Shown here piece after piece: positions 25,876 through 32,305 of a stretch of 64,000 nucleotides of DNA. A program made the translations under genes and the position numbers. The notes under the pieces were generated by a model. That model saw only the letters and a program-made list of their open reading frames with translations, was not told the origin of the DNA and did not search any database. The first letter of the stretch is position 1; every line of letters starts with the position of its first letter. The stretch is from Paraburkholderia nodosa DSM 21604 (GTDB lineage Bacteria; Pseudomonadota; Gammaproteobacteria; Burkholderiales; Burkholderiaceae). The DNA is taken from the NCBI RefSeq assembly GCF_000519185.1, contig NZ_JAFA01000012.1:1-64000 (forward strand), in the 5' to 3' direction.

Positions 25876-26825
25876 GCTGCACCTCGCGGGAATTCATCAT
25901 GCGTGCGCCCGTCGAGCAGGCGCCCCGCATCTTTTTTGCCTAGGCGCTGCATCCATGCGTCGTCATCGACACGATGGAACATGCCGCCACTCGCATCGAT
26001 GACGCCTGGCGCTGGCGCCCATTCCCCCCATTGCTTGAACAGAAACGGCACGCTTGCGCCCGCGCATTGGTCGCGCAGCCTGCGCGGCCACGTCGGATGC
26101 ATCGGCCGAGCGCCGGCCCCGCTCTCGCCGCCGGCGATCACCCAGTCGATGTAGTCGTGCGTATCGCGGCGATGGATGGGGTCGGACCTGTGGCCACCGC
26201 ACCGGCCGCAATAACCGTCCTCCATTTGTTTGCCTTGCACGAATGCAACACAGTGTGGAAATGACGGGGTCAAGTACTCGCGAACGTAGACGTCGCCGCG
26301 CAGCGGCTCCATGCTCAAGAATTTCATGTGCGCGGGCGTTGCCAGCAGCTTCGGAATATCGCGGTCGGCCTCCTCCTGGTTGACGACCGTGATGCCGAGC
26401 CAGACATTGCGCTGGCCAGCGCACCAGTCGTGCGACTTCAGCATGCGCATTGCATTGCCGATGCGCTTCGTCAGCAGCAGCCAGTCTAGGTTTGGCGTCA
26501 GCTCGATCAGATCGAATAGGTCGATGCGCCATCGCGGATCGACCTCGTTGTCGAAAACGTCGGCGAGAGAGGCACAGAACACGCGCTGGCGCCGTCCGTG
26601 CGCGGCGAAGAACTCTGCATGCGCCTTGTTCCACTGAAGCGGCTTGCGCCAGTTGCTGGCGGACGTGCGCCGGCGCGGCGCACCCGGGCCCCAGTTGATC
26701 TTCTGCACTCTCGACGGCGTGCTGCGTTCTGCGTAACAATGGTCGCACCCAGGCGACACCTTCGTGCACCCGATCCATGGATTGAAAGTCGCGTCACACC
26801 ATTCGATTTTGCTGTTTTCGCTCAT
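25872..26825 (-). CDS. Phage Gp37/Gp68 family protein (DUF5131)
   Basis: A 317-aa protein of the family named after mycobacteriophage gp37/gp68. The N-terminus WCDATFNPWIGCTKVSPGCDHCYAE has the CX6CX2C cluster of this family, which recalls radical-SAM/Fe-S enzymes; the later NVWLGITVVNQ, LSMEPLRGDV and VIAGGESGAGARPMHP blocks are also typical. A second CGRCGGH motif may bind zinc. The biochemical role is unknown. Confidence 0.8.
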   Translation of the reverse strand: MSENSKIEWCDATFNPWIGCTKVSPGCDHCYAERSTPSRVQKINWGPGAPRRRTSASNWRKPLQWNKAHAEFFAAHGRRQRVFCASLADVFDNEVDPRWRIDLFDLIELTPNLDWLLLTKRIGNAMRMLKSHDWCAGQRNVWLGITVVNQEEADRDIPKLLATPAHMKFLSMEPLRGDVYVREYLTPSFPHCVAFVQGKQMEDGYCGRCGGHRSDPIHRRDTHDYIDWVIAGGESGAGARPMHPTWPRRLRDQCAGASVPFLFKQWGEWAPAPGVIDASGGMFHRVDDDAWMQRLGKKDAGRLLDGRTHDEFPRGAA

Positions 26826-27055
26826 GCCCACACCCGTTTGAAGTTCTCGGCGCGCACATATGCCTTCGCATTCTTGTCGTAGACGATGTTGCTCGGCGCG
26901 AGCTTCTGGTATTCGCTGAGATCGCCGCTCGCGCAAGGCATCGAGATCCCGAAGTAGTCGACGAGTGCGCCACGGTTGACGGTCCCGTAGTGCGCGACGA
27001 GGAAGTCGATGAAGCGCAGCCGCTGTTCGACTGCGTATTTGAGGTCGCTCACCAC
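26822..27055 (-). CDS. Small phage protein with helix-turn-helix look
   Basis: A 77-aa protein: LRFIDFLVAHYGTVNRGALVDYFGISMPCASGDLSEYQ looks like a DeoR-type winged helix, suggesting DNA binding. It starts with GTG (27055 or the next codon) overlapping the previous gene. The function is not known. Confidence 0.6.
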   Translation of the reverse strand: MVSDLKYAVEQRLRFIDFLVAHYGTVNRGALVDYFGISMPCASGDLSEYQKLAPSNIVYDKNAKAYVRAENFKRVWA

Positions 27056-27360
27056 TCACCCCCGAGGCCGTTGAGTTTCTGGAGTACTCCCGGCAGCGCG
27101 ACCATGCTCGACACCGTGTATAGGCCTCGCGCGATCGCGCCGATCATCCACAGCAGGAACGCGCGCTGAGACGTGCGGGTCCAGTCATCGAGTTCGGCAC
27201 AGCGCGGCAGGGGCGCGGGCCGGAGCACTTCCGGCAGAGTCTCGATCGCGGGCGCGTGCTGCGCAGCGATCGGCGCACGGTCATCTACCGGCTCGGGTGC
27301 CAGCTCGGGTTCGGCGGCGAACATGTCAAACTGCACCGCTGCCCCCGACCCGATAAACAA
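27049..27360 (-). CDS. Hypothetical phage protein
   Basis: About 91-103 aa, proline-rich at the N-terminus, with a hydrophobic helix AFLLWMIGAIARGLYTVSSMVAL that could be a membrane segment. The longest frame begins with TTG at 27360; an ATG at 27324 (MFAAEPEL) may be the true start. It slightly overlaps both neighbours. Confidence 0.5.
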   Translation of the reverse strand: MFIGSGAAVQFDMFAAEPELAPEPVDDRAPIAAQHAPAIETLPEVLRPAPLPRCAELDDWTRTSQRAFLLWMIGAIARGLYTVSSMVALPGVLQKLNGLGGEW

Positions 27361-28108
27361 TCCCCGTTTTCATATATCCAGCGAGCTTCTCGCGCTCGTA
27401 GCTTTCGCGGTCAACGTCCCACCAGACGGTACCGCTGCCTGCTGGGGAGCCGATCTGGTAGATGCGCACTTGGGCGGCTCGCTTACCCCATGGCAGCACT
27501 GCGTTACCGATCGACTGGCCGAGGCTCCACAGGAACATGCAGAAGTTCGCCACATCGCGCGGATCGCCTTTCTCGACGTGCTCGCGCAGCATTACCGATA
27601 ACTCGTCCGGATCGCACTGTTGCCAGCCGTCGCGGCCTTTGTCGCGCGCTTGCGCAAGCTTCTCTTTCATCGCTGCTGCGAAAGCATCGACGGCGAGATC
27701 GTCGGCGTGCGGCGCTACCGAAACAGTGGCGACGGGCGCGGCGAGCGCGGCGCGAACCTCGTCATGAGCGGCATATATTTCCTTGCGCACGGCGTTACTG
27801 TGTTCAAGTCCCTTCAGGCTCGTTGATTGCGTAAAGGCGCTTCTGCCGAGATACCAGTCAACCGCTTTCTCAATTCGAACGAGTGCGGCGCGTGTACTGC
27901 CGTTATCTTTCGGCGCAGCAGGGGCGATGAGATCGGTGTTCGAGGGGCGGCGGTTCCAATCCCGCTCATTACCCGCGCCGTCTTCGCGAAGCTTCGTTCC
28001 GCCGCCGCACTCGGTGCATTCGAGCCAGTAGTCGCCAATTCCGTTACCCTGGCGGACCGGCACTTTTGTGCAGCCACAGAAGGCGCACGGGAGAAGTTGC
28101 TCATTCAT
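27326..28108 (-). CDS. Lar-like zinc-ribbon phage protein
   Basis: A 260-aa protein. The N-terminus CAFCGCTKVPV ... WLECTECGGGTKLR is the four-cysteine zinc finger of the restriction alleviation (Lar) type, here followed by a long helical, phage-specific C-terminal region ending in a WWDVDRESYEREK block. Lar proteins modulate type I restriction, but the extra domain makes the role uncertain. It starts 18 bp after the reverse transcriptase gene. Confidence 0.6.
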   Translation of the reverse strand: MNEQLLPCAFCGCTKVPVRQGNGIGDYWLECTECGGGTKLREDGAGNERDWNRRPSNTDLIAPAAPKDNGSTRAALVRIEKAVDWYLGRSAFTQSTSLKGLEHSNAVRKEIYAAHDEVRAALAAPVATVSVAPHADDLAVDAFAAAMKEKLAQARDKGRDGWQQCDPDELSVMLREHVEKGDPRDVANFCMFLWSLGQSIGNAVLPWGKRAAQVRIYQIGSPAGSGTVWWDVDRESYEREKLAGYMKTGIVYRVGGSGAV

Positions 28109-28126
28109 TGCAGTTCGATCCTCGTG

Positions 28127-29479
28127 TTAGGCGGCTCGGCCGCGATATGTCTTTGTGAACGCAGCATCAACAGCGTGGCCGCGATCGCGAACCACATTTG
28201 CCAGCCGTGTGCGGTCCTGATGGCTGGCCGTCGCCTGCCGAAGCAGCCCGAAGTAGCTATTCGCCATCTCGTGCACGTCAGCGGCTGCCGCTTGCGCAAC
28301 ACGGCGCAGCGCTTCATTGCGAGTGCGCTTACGCGTCTCGCGGCGCCATGGTTTGATCACCTGCCCGACGAAATCGACGCCTCGCGAAATCGGTTGCAGG
28401 ATCGTCTTGCGTGGGTTCAGGTGCACGCCAAGGCGCTCCGGCAAGAAGCCCGTCACGTCACGCAATACAGCGTTGAGCCAGTCGGTCGATTCGTGCAGGA
28501 ACACGAAGTCATCCACGTAGCGGATGTAGTGCCGCGCACGCAATTGATGCTTCGCGCGCTGGTCCAGCACGTCGAGATAGACGTTCGCGAAGAACTGGGA
28601 CGACAGATTGCCGATCGGCAGACCAAGATGCGCCGGCTGGTTCATCAACCGCTTATGCGGCGGTACGAGGTCCATCAGGCGCGGATCGCCACGCATCTCG
28701 AAGTCAGTGCGCGGATCGTGGAACAGCACTGTCTCGGTCAGGGCGAGCCACCATGCCTCGTCGATTCGCGTCGCTAGCAGCTCGCGCAGGATCAACTTGT
28801 CGATGCTGACGAAGAAGTTCGCCAGATCGCACTTCAGGTAGTAAGCCGGCCGGCTCCAGTTCTGGGTGATGCTGCGAACTTTGGCCTCAAGGCGCTGCGC
28901 AGCGTACAGCGTGCCGCGCCCCTTGATGCAGGCGCAGCTATCCGCGATGAACGAATTCTCGAAGCGCGGTCCGATCCGGTTATAGAGCAGGTGATGCACA
29001 ATTCGATCGCGGAACTCCGCCGCCCAGACCTCGCGCGGTTTTGGTCTCGTGATGACGAAGCAAATCGATCGACCGGGTCGGTAGGAGCCGTCGGCCAGTT
29101 CGTCGTGCAAACGAGTGAGATTTCGTTCGAGATCGGCCTCAAATGCAAGCGCGCTCGCGGTCTTGCGTTTCGTGCGCCGGCAATCACGATATGCCGTGAT
29201 GAGCTCTGCGCCAGTAAAGCCATCTTGCCGCTCGATCCAATCTGCTGACGGCGACCGCGCGGAGCGCGGCGCTCTTGTGGTTGTTGTTCTGGTTACCGTT
29301 GTTGTAGTTCTGATACCAGGCGTAAGCTGAACCATCGTGCTATCTACGTCGCCCGGGCGATTGCTCGTCTGGGAAACTGCGCCGGACCGTTCCGCACGCT
29401 GGCGATCGGTTTCCGTGATGCGCATGGCGGTGGCTTCGTGAGCCAGCGGCACGACCAGATTGAAACGGTGCTCAGTCAT
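28127..29479 (-). CDS. DGR reverse transcriptase
   Basis: The enzyme that copies the template repeat RNA into mutagenised cDNA. Palm motifs are clear: motif A LKCDLANFFVSID, the DGR-specific GLPIGNLSSQFFANVYLD (IGxxxSQ instead of QGxxxSP) and the catalytic YIRYVDDFVF. The early block YRPGRSICFVITRPKPREVWAAEFRDRIVHHLL is also typical of DGR RTs. Start ATG 29479 overlaps the avd stop and has GGAGG upstream. This frame, however, runs straight through the template repeat (residues about 50-80, Thr/Arg-rich). An in-frame ATG at 29335 sits 4 bp before the repeat; the RT fold itself begins only after it, near GFTGAELITAYRDC. Confidence 0.93.
   Translation of the reverse strand: MTEHRFNLVVPLAHEATAMRITETDRQRAERSGAVSQTSNRPGDVDSTMVQLTPGIRTTTTVTRTTTTRAPRSARSPSADWIERQDGFTGAELITAYRDCRRTKRKTASALAFEADLERNLTRLHDELADGSYRPGRSICFVITRPKPREVWAAEFRDRIVHHLLYNRIGPRFENSFIADSCACIKGRGTLYAAQRLEAKVRSITQNWSRPAYYLKCDLANFFVSIDKLILRELLATRIDEAWWLALTETVLFHDPRTDFEMRGDPRLMDLVPPHKRLMNQPAHLGLPIGNLSSQFFANVYLDVLDQRAKHQLRARHYIRYVDDFVFLHESTDWLNAVLRDVTGFLPERLGVHLNPRKTILQPISRGVDFVGQVIKPWRRETRKRTRNEALRRVAQAAAADVHEMANSYFGLLRQATASHQDRTRLANVVRDRGHAVDAAFTKTYRGRAA
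29239..29331 (-). repeat. DGR template repeat (TR), 93 bp
   Basis: On the minus strand it would read SAYAWYQNYNNGNQNNNHK followed by SAALRAVAVSR. It is rich in AAC codons, in which A-to-N changes cannot create stops. It aligns without gaps to VR1 and VR2. The 3' 39 bp, including the CCGCGC-TCC-GCGCGG hairpin, are identical in all three copies and probably serve as initiation of mutagenic homing sequence. Position between avd and RT is canonical. Confidence 0.93.
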
Positions 29480-29849
29480 GGCGGCGTGAACCTCCATGAG
29501 ACGGGCGACGAGCGGCCCATTCCCTCCATTTCACCGCTTGTTTGCTGATGCTCTCGGTGAGTCGGATCACGCTCCAGTACTGGCGATCGGTGATCTCGTG
29601 CATGTCCCACGCGAGGCGAAACAGAAGCTCGACGAGTTTGACGCGTTCGATCAGCATCGAAAGATGCGGCACCTTGTCTTCGGCCACGTTGGCACGATAG
29701 ACCAGAATCAGCAGCTTCTTCGTTTCGTCGACGATATCTTCGCCGATGAGGCGCTTGAAGGAACGCTCCATATTCTTGACCATGCCCGTAACCTTCGTGA
29801 GAAGGTCGTAGCCGGTTCTATATACGTCGAGCTCGGTGTGGAGGGCCAT
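29472..29849 (-). CDS. avd: DGR accessory variability determinant (Avd)
   Basis: A 125-aa, highly helical, basic protein: LDVYRTGYDLLTKVTGMVKNM, then RANVAEDKVPHLSMLIERVKLVELLFRLAWDM and QYWSVIRLTESISKQAVKW. This matches the four-helix-bundle Avd family, which forms a barrel that binds the reverse transcriptase and template RNA. It lies between the variable-protein gene and TR/RT, the usual DGR order, and overlaps the RT start. Confidence 0.88.
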   Translation of the reverse strand: MALHTELDVYRTGYDLLTKVTGMVKNMERSFKRLIGEDIVDETKKLLILVYRANVAEDKVPHLSMLIERVKLVELLFRLAWDMHEITDRQYWSVIRLTESISKQAVKWREWAARRPSHGGSRRHD

Positions 29850-29862
29850 GATGGCTAAATGA

Positions 29863-30330
29863 TTAAATTACTGAAGGAATGAATCTGCTGACGGCGACCG
29901 CGCGGAGCGCGGCGCTCTTGTGGAGGCTGAACTGGAGACCGATGCCGTAGAACTGATACCAGGCGCAAGCTGAATCGTCCTCGTATTCCTCCTCGAGCCA
30001 GATGCTTCCCTCGGCACAGAACTCCGGAAATGCAGCCTGAAGAAGGCGTCCTTCGCGCCGTGTAGGAAGCTTGAGGCCGCGCTCGACCGCATATCCCGTT
30101 GCGTCGTCGTGATTGAGTTCGCCCCCTTCGCCGGCGTGCAGAATAAGGTAATAGTCGAGCGATCCGTCTTCCTTGAAGATCGGGCCGGCGAGTCGTGCGC
30201 CAGCCGAAAGCGGAATCACCACGCGCTCGATGACATACTCGGTGGCAACGGCCTGCTGCTTGAACTGCGCAATCAAGGCGCCGATCCGTGCATGCTCGGA
30301 CTCGATGTGGTCAAGTGTGACTATCGACAT
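29863..30330 (-). CDS. DGR variable protein 1, DUF1566-like
   Basis: A 155-aa target protein. An N-terminal helix (DHIESEHARIGALIAQFKQQ) is followed by a DUF1566-type body (LILHAGEGGELNHDDATGYAVERGLKLPTRREGRLL) and the variable C-terminus from residue 120: SACAWYQFYGIGLQFSLHK, then SAALRAVAVSR. DUF1566 domains adopt a C-type-lectin-like fold that presents diversified residues. No signal peptide or membrane helix. GGAGA ribosome site. Ligand unknown. Confidence 0.88.
   Translation of the reverse strand: MSIVTLDHIESEHARIGALIAQFKQQAVATEYVIERVVIPLSAGARLAGPIFKEDGSLDYYLILHAGEGGELNHDDATGYAVERGLKLPTRREGRLLQAAFPEFCAEGSIWLEEEYEDDSACAWYQFYGIGLQFSLHKSAALRAVAVSRFIPSVI
29882..29974 (-). repeat. DGR variable repeat VR1
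   Basis: 93 bp, gap-free with TR. By hand alignment it differs at 13 positions and every one is an adenine in TR (minus strand). Residues changed relative to the TR reading include Y3C, N8F, N10G, N11I, N13L, N15F, N16S and N17L of the 19-residue window. It is the 3' end of variable protein 1. Confidence 0.93.
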
Positions 30331-30368
30331 TGAGGTTCTCCGGATAACGAAATAAATGAGTGAATGAA

Positions 30369-30728
30369 TCAAGCAGTGAATCTGCTGACGGCGACCGCGC
30401 GGAGCGCGGCGCTCTTGCGGTAGCCGTACTGGTGACCGAGGCTGTAGCTCTGACACCAGGCGCAAGCTGAATCCCATTCGACGTCGTCGTCCGTCCAGTA
30501 CGCCTCAGGCTTCACCAGCTCGCGGCGCTCGTTGTAGATGATCAATGCATCGACGCGGTTATAAAGGACACCGCCGACACTTTTGGCCCATTCGCGCTGT
30601 AGCTCGCGGGGCAAACGTTCGTCATTTACCGCGGCGACGACGGTGTGCTCGACATCGCCGTTCTTGTTGATGCGGCCGTACAGGTAGGTATGACCTACTG
30701 CGATCGGTGGAAGTTGAATTTGTTGCAT
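30369..30728 (-). CDS. DGR variable protein 2, DUF1566-like
   Basis: A 119-aa second target. The body GGVLYNRVDALIIYNERRELVKPEAYWTDDD resembles the LPTR/E-type DUF1566 core in shortened form, and the C-terminus from residue 87 is SACAWCQSYSLGHQYGYRK, then SAALRAVAVSR. Start ATG 30728 is chosen over GTG 30731 for ribosome-site spacing (AGGAGA). It lies upstream of variable protein 1 in the same leftward operon, separated by 38 bp. N-terminal part differs from protein 1, so the two probably bind different partners. Confidence 0.85.
   Translation of the reverse strand: MQQIQLPPIAVGHTYLYGRINKNGDVEHTVVAAVNDERLPRELQREWAKSVGGVLYNRVDALIIYNERRELVKPEAYWTDDDVEWDSACAWCQSYSLGHQYGYRKSAALRAVAVSRFTA
30379..30471 (-). 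repeat. DGR variable repeat VR2
   Basis: 93 bp, gap-free with TR. It differs at 12 positions, all adenines in TR. The changes are mostly distinct from those of VR1, so the two loci were diversified independently; the shared Y3C change is the exception. Confidence 0.93.
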
Positions 30729-30786
30729 CACTTCTCCTGATGAATGGTCCCCTGTTATGGGGTGTGGTTACCTTCGATCTGTATGT

Positions 30787-30984
30787 TTATGTTGATACGT
30801 TCTCCCGGTTGATCGCGACCCTGCCGATCATCACCTGCACGCGCTCACCTCGATCGCAGGACACCATTTCTGCGAATGATTGAACGAGTGCGTGCAGCTG
30901 CTCGGACGTGGGCTCTTTCGCAAAGACGTAGAGTCGGCTTTGCTCCATGAATGTCTCGCGCCGGCGCTTTCGTTCGACGTTCAT
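30787..30984 (-). CDS. Small phage protein (65 aa)
   Basis: MNVERKRRRETFMEQSRLYVFAKEP... with a helical middle (QLHALVQSFAEMV). Its ATG shares a base with the stop of the exported protein upstream (TGATG), so it is translationally coupled; an internal ATG at 30948 is possible. Unrecognised. Confidence 0.5.
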   Translation of the reverse strand: MNVERKRRRETFMEQSRLYVFAKEPTSEQLHALVQSFAEMVSCDRGERVQVMIGRVAINRENVST

Positions 30985-31517
30985 CAGTTGCCTGCGACGC
31001 GATAGTTAGCAGGCTGCGTATCGGTCCGCGACTGCAGTTCCTCAGGCTTCAGAGAGCAGTCGAATCCAGCGGCGAGATAGGCGTCGTAGACCTCTTTCGA
31101 CACCTGGCATCGGATGAGCACCGCGGCCTTCTGCAGCTTCGCCTTCACGTCGACATCTTCAGTGACCGTCGACTGACGGACCGTCTCGGCGGCCGCGACC
31201 TCGAGCTTGCAGTCCTGCAGGCTGTGCGAAGCGCCGCCGACGAGTGAGACGCCAGCGACCGCGCCGCCGAACTGGACTGTCTGACCGCAGTTCATTTGCG
31301 AGAAGCTTGCCGCGTACGCGCCGAGCACGGGCGCCGATACGTTGCGCACGGTCTGCGAGGTATGCTCCGGCTCCTGGCTGAACTGAATGGTCCCTTGCGC
31401 GGTCGAGGTCGATGCCGAGTTCTGCGTCGCGCTCGCCGACGTCGACGTCTGTGCGACTGCTCCGGCCGCATGAGCCAGGAGTACAATCGACGCCGCGATG
31501 ATGAAATTCTGTTTCAT
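30984..31517 (-). CDS. Exported phage-encoded protein
   Basis: A 177-aa protein with a clear Sec signal (MKQNFIIAASIVLLAHAAGAVAQ), followed by a Ser/Thr/Gln-rich stretch and a domain with three or four cysteines (MNCGQTVQFGG, HSLQDCKLEV, LIRCQVSKEVYDAYLAAGFDC) likely to form disulfides in the periplasm. No family recognised. It sits in the leftward early operon just upstream of the DGR target genes, so it may be expressed in the lysogen as a moron. Confidence 0.65.
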   Translation of the reverse strand: MKQNFIIAASIVLLAHAAGAVAQTSTSASATQNSASTSTAQGTIQFSQEPEHTSQTVRNVSAPVLGAYAASFSQMNCGQTVQFGGAVAGVSLVGGASHSLQDCKLEVAAAETVRQSTVTEDVDVKAKLQKAAVLIRCQVSKEVYDAYLAAGFDCSLKPEELQSRTDTQPANYRVAGN

Positions 31518-31545
31518 TGTTGTCACCCCCAACGGTGGTTGCACG

Positions 31546-31576
31546 GGGCCTTCGGTATTAGCCGTACCGAAGGCCC
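31546..31576. repeat. Perfect 12-bp stem-loop between the two exported-protein genes
   Basis: GGGCCTTCGGTA and TACCGAAGGCCC around a 7-nt loop. The T-run (TTTT) follows on the + strand, opposite to the genes, so for the leftward message it is a stabilising or attenuating hairpin rather than a standard terminator. Confidence 0.6.
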
Positions 31577-31582
31577 TTTTCA

Positions 31583-32050
31583 TCAGTTGCCGTAGGAATA
31601 GCTGCCGTTGACGTTCGAATAGCCGTACGACGAGACGTCGGTGCCGACACCCGACTTGCTGTCGCCATAGCCGCTGCCGTTCGTATAGCCGCCGGCGTTC
31701 GCGCTCGACGTGCTGCCCGTATAGCCGAACGAGCCCGACGCGCCGGCGCCAACGCCGCTCAGGCCATAGCCACCGACACCCGCGCCGATAGCCGTGCCAC
31801 CGATGGCATAGCCGCCGCCGCTCGAATTGCTCCACTGGGACGAATAGCCATTGCCGTTTTGTCCCGCTTCGGCCTGCGAGCCGCCCGACGTGCTCACCGA
31901 CGAGCCGAAGCCGCCGCTGAACCCGAACGAGCTCGTCGCGCCGTAGTTGCCATTCCCGTTGCCGTTATTGCCGTTGCCATTGCCGGCGAAAGCGACGGGT
32001 GCCGCGGCGAGTGCGAGGGCTGCTGCAAATGCAAAAGTGATGCGCTTCAT
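31583..32050 (-). CDS. Exported Gly/Asn/Ser-rich low-complexity protein
   Basis: A 155-aa protein with a signal peptide (MKRITFAFAAALALAAAPVAFA) and a mature part made almost only of Gly, Ser, Asn, Tyr and Ala (GNGNGNNGNGNGNYG, then GFSGGFGSS and YGYSNVNGSYSYGN). Such composition suggests a surface or matrix protein able to self-assemble, but no curlin-type repeat is present. It is unusual in a phage early operon. Confidence 0.65.
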   Translation of the reverse strand: MKRITFAFAAALALAAAPVAFAGNGNGNNGNGNGNYGATSSFGFSGGFGSSVSTSGGSQAEAGQNGNGYSSQWSNSSGGGYAIGGTAIGAGVGGYGLSGVGAGASGSFGYTGSTSSANAGGYTNGSGYGDSKSGVGTDVSSYGYSNVNGSYSYGN

Positions 32051-32101
32051 GTAGATCTCCGTAGGTTGGTTTTGCGCGGTGGTCCGGCCGCGCCCGGTCC
32101 T

Positions 32102-32305
32102 TCAATTTTTCTGTTCTGATTTGTGTGCCGCGCGTTTTTCGTTGCTATAGGCCTCGGCAAAGCGCTCGAGCGCGTCCAGCGAGCCGCTGACGCTCCAGTA
32201 GTGCTCTCTGCCGATCACAGCATCGAGCTGGATGGACATGCCGGAGGCGCGCGCCAATTCGATCAGGTAGTCACTCACGGTCGCCCAGTATTCGGAAACG
32301 GCCAC
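32102..32305 (-). CDS. Small hypothetical phage protein
   Basis: A 67-aa protein (EYWATVSDYLIELARASGMSIQLDAVIGREHYWSVSG). It overlaps the 3' end of the ParB-like gene by 31 bp. No family recognised. Confidence 0.5.
   Translation of the reverse strand: MAVSEYWATVSDYLIELARASGMSIQLDAVIGREHYWSVSGSLDALERFAEAYSNEKRAAHKSEQKN

Noticed and set aside
28127..29479. Group II intron or retron reverse transcriptase
   Set aside because: The IGxxxSQ motif, Avd gene and adenine-specific template/variable repeats identify a DGR; no maturase/HNH domain and no retron msr/msd structure.
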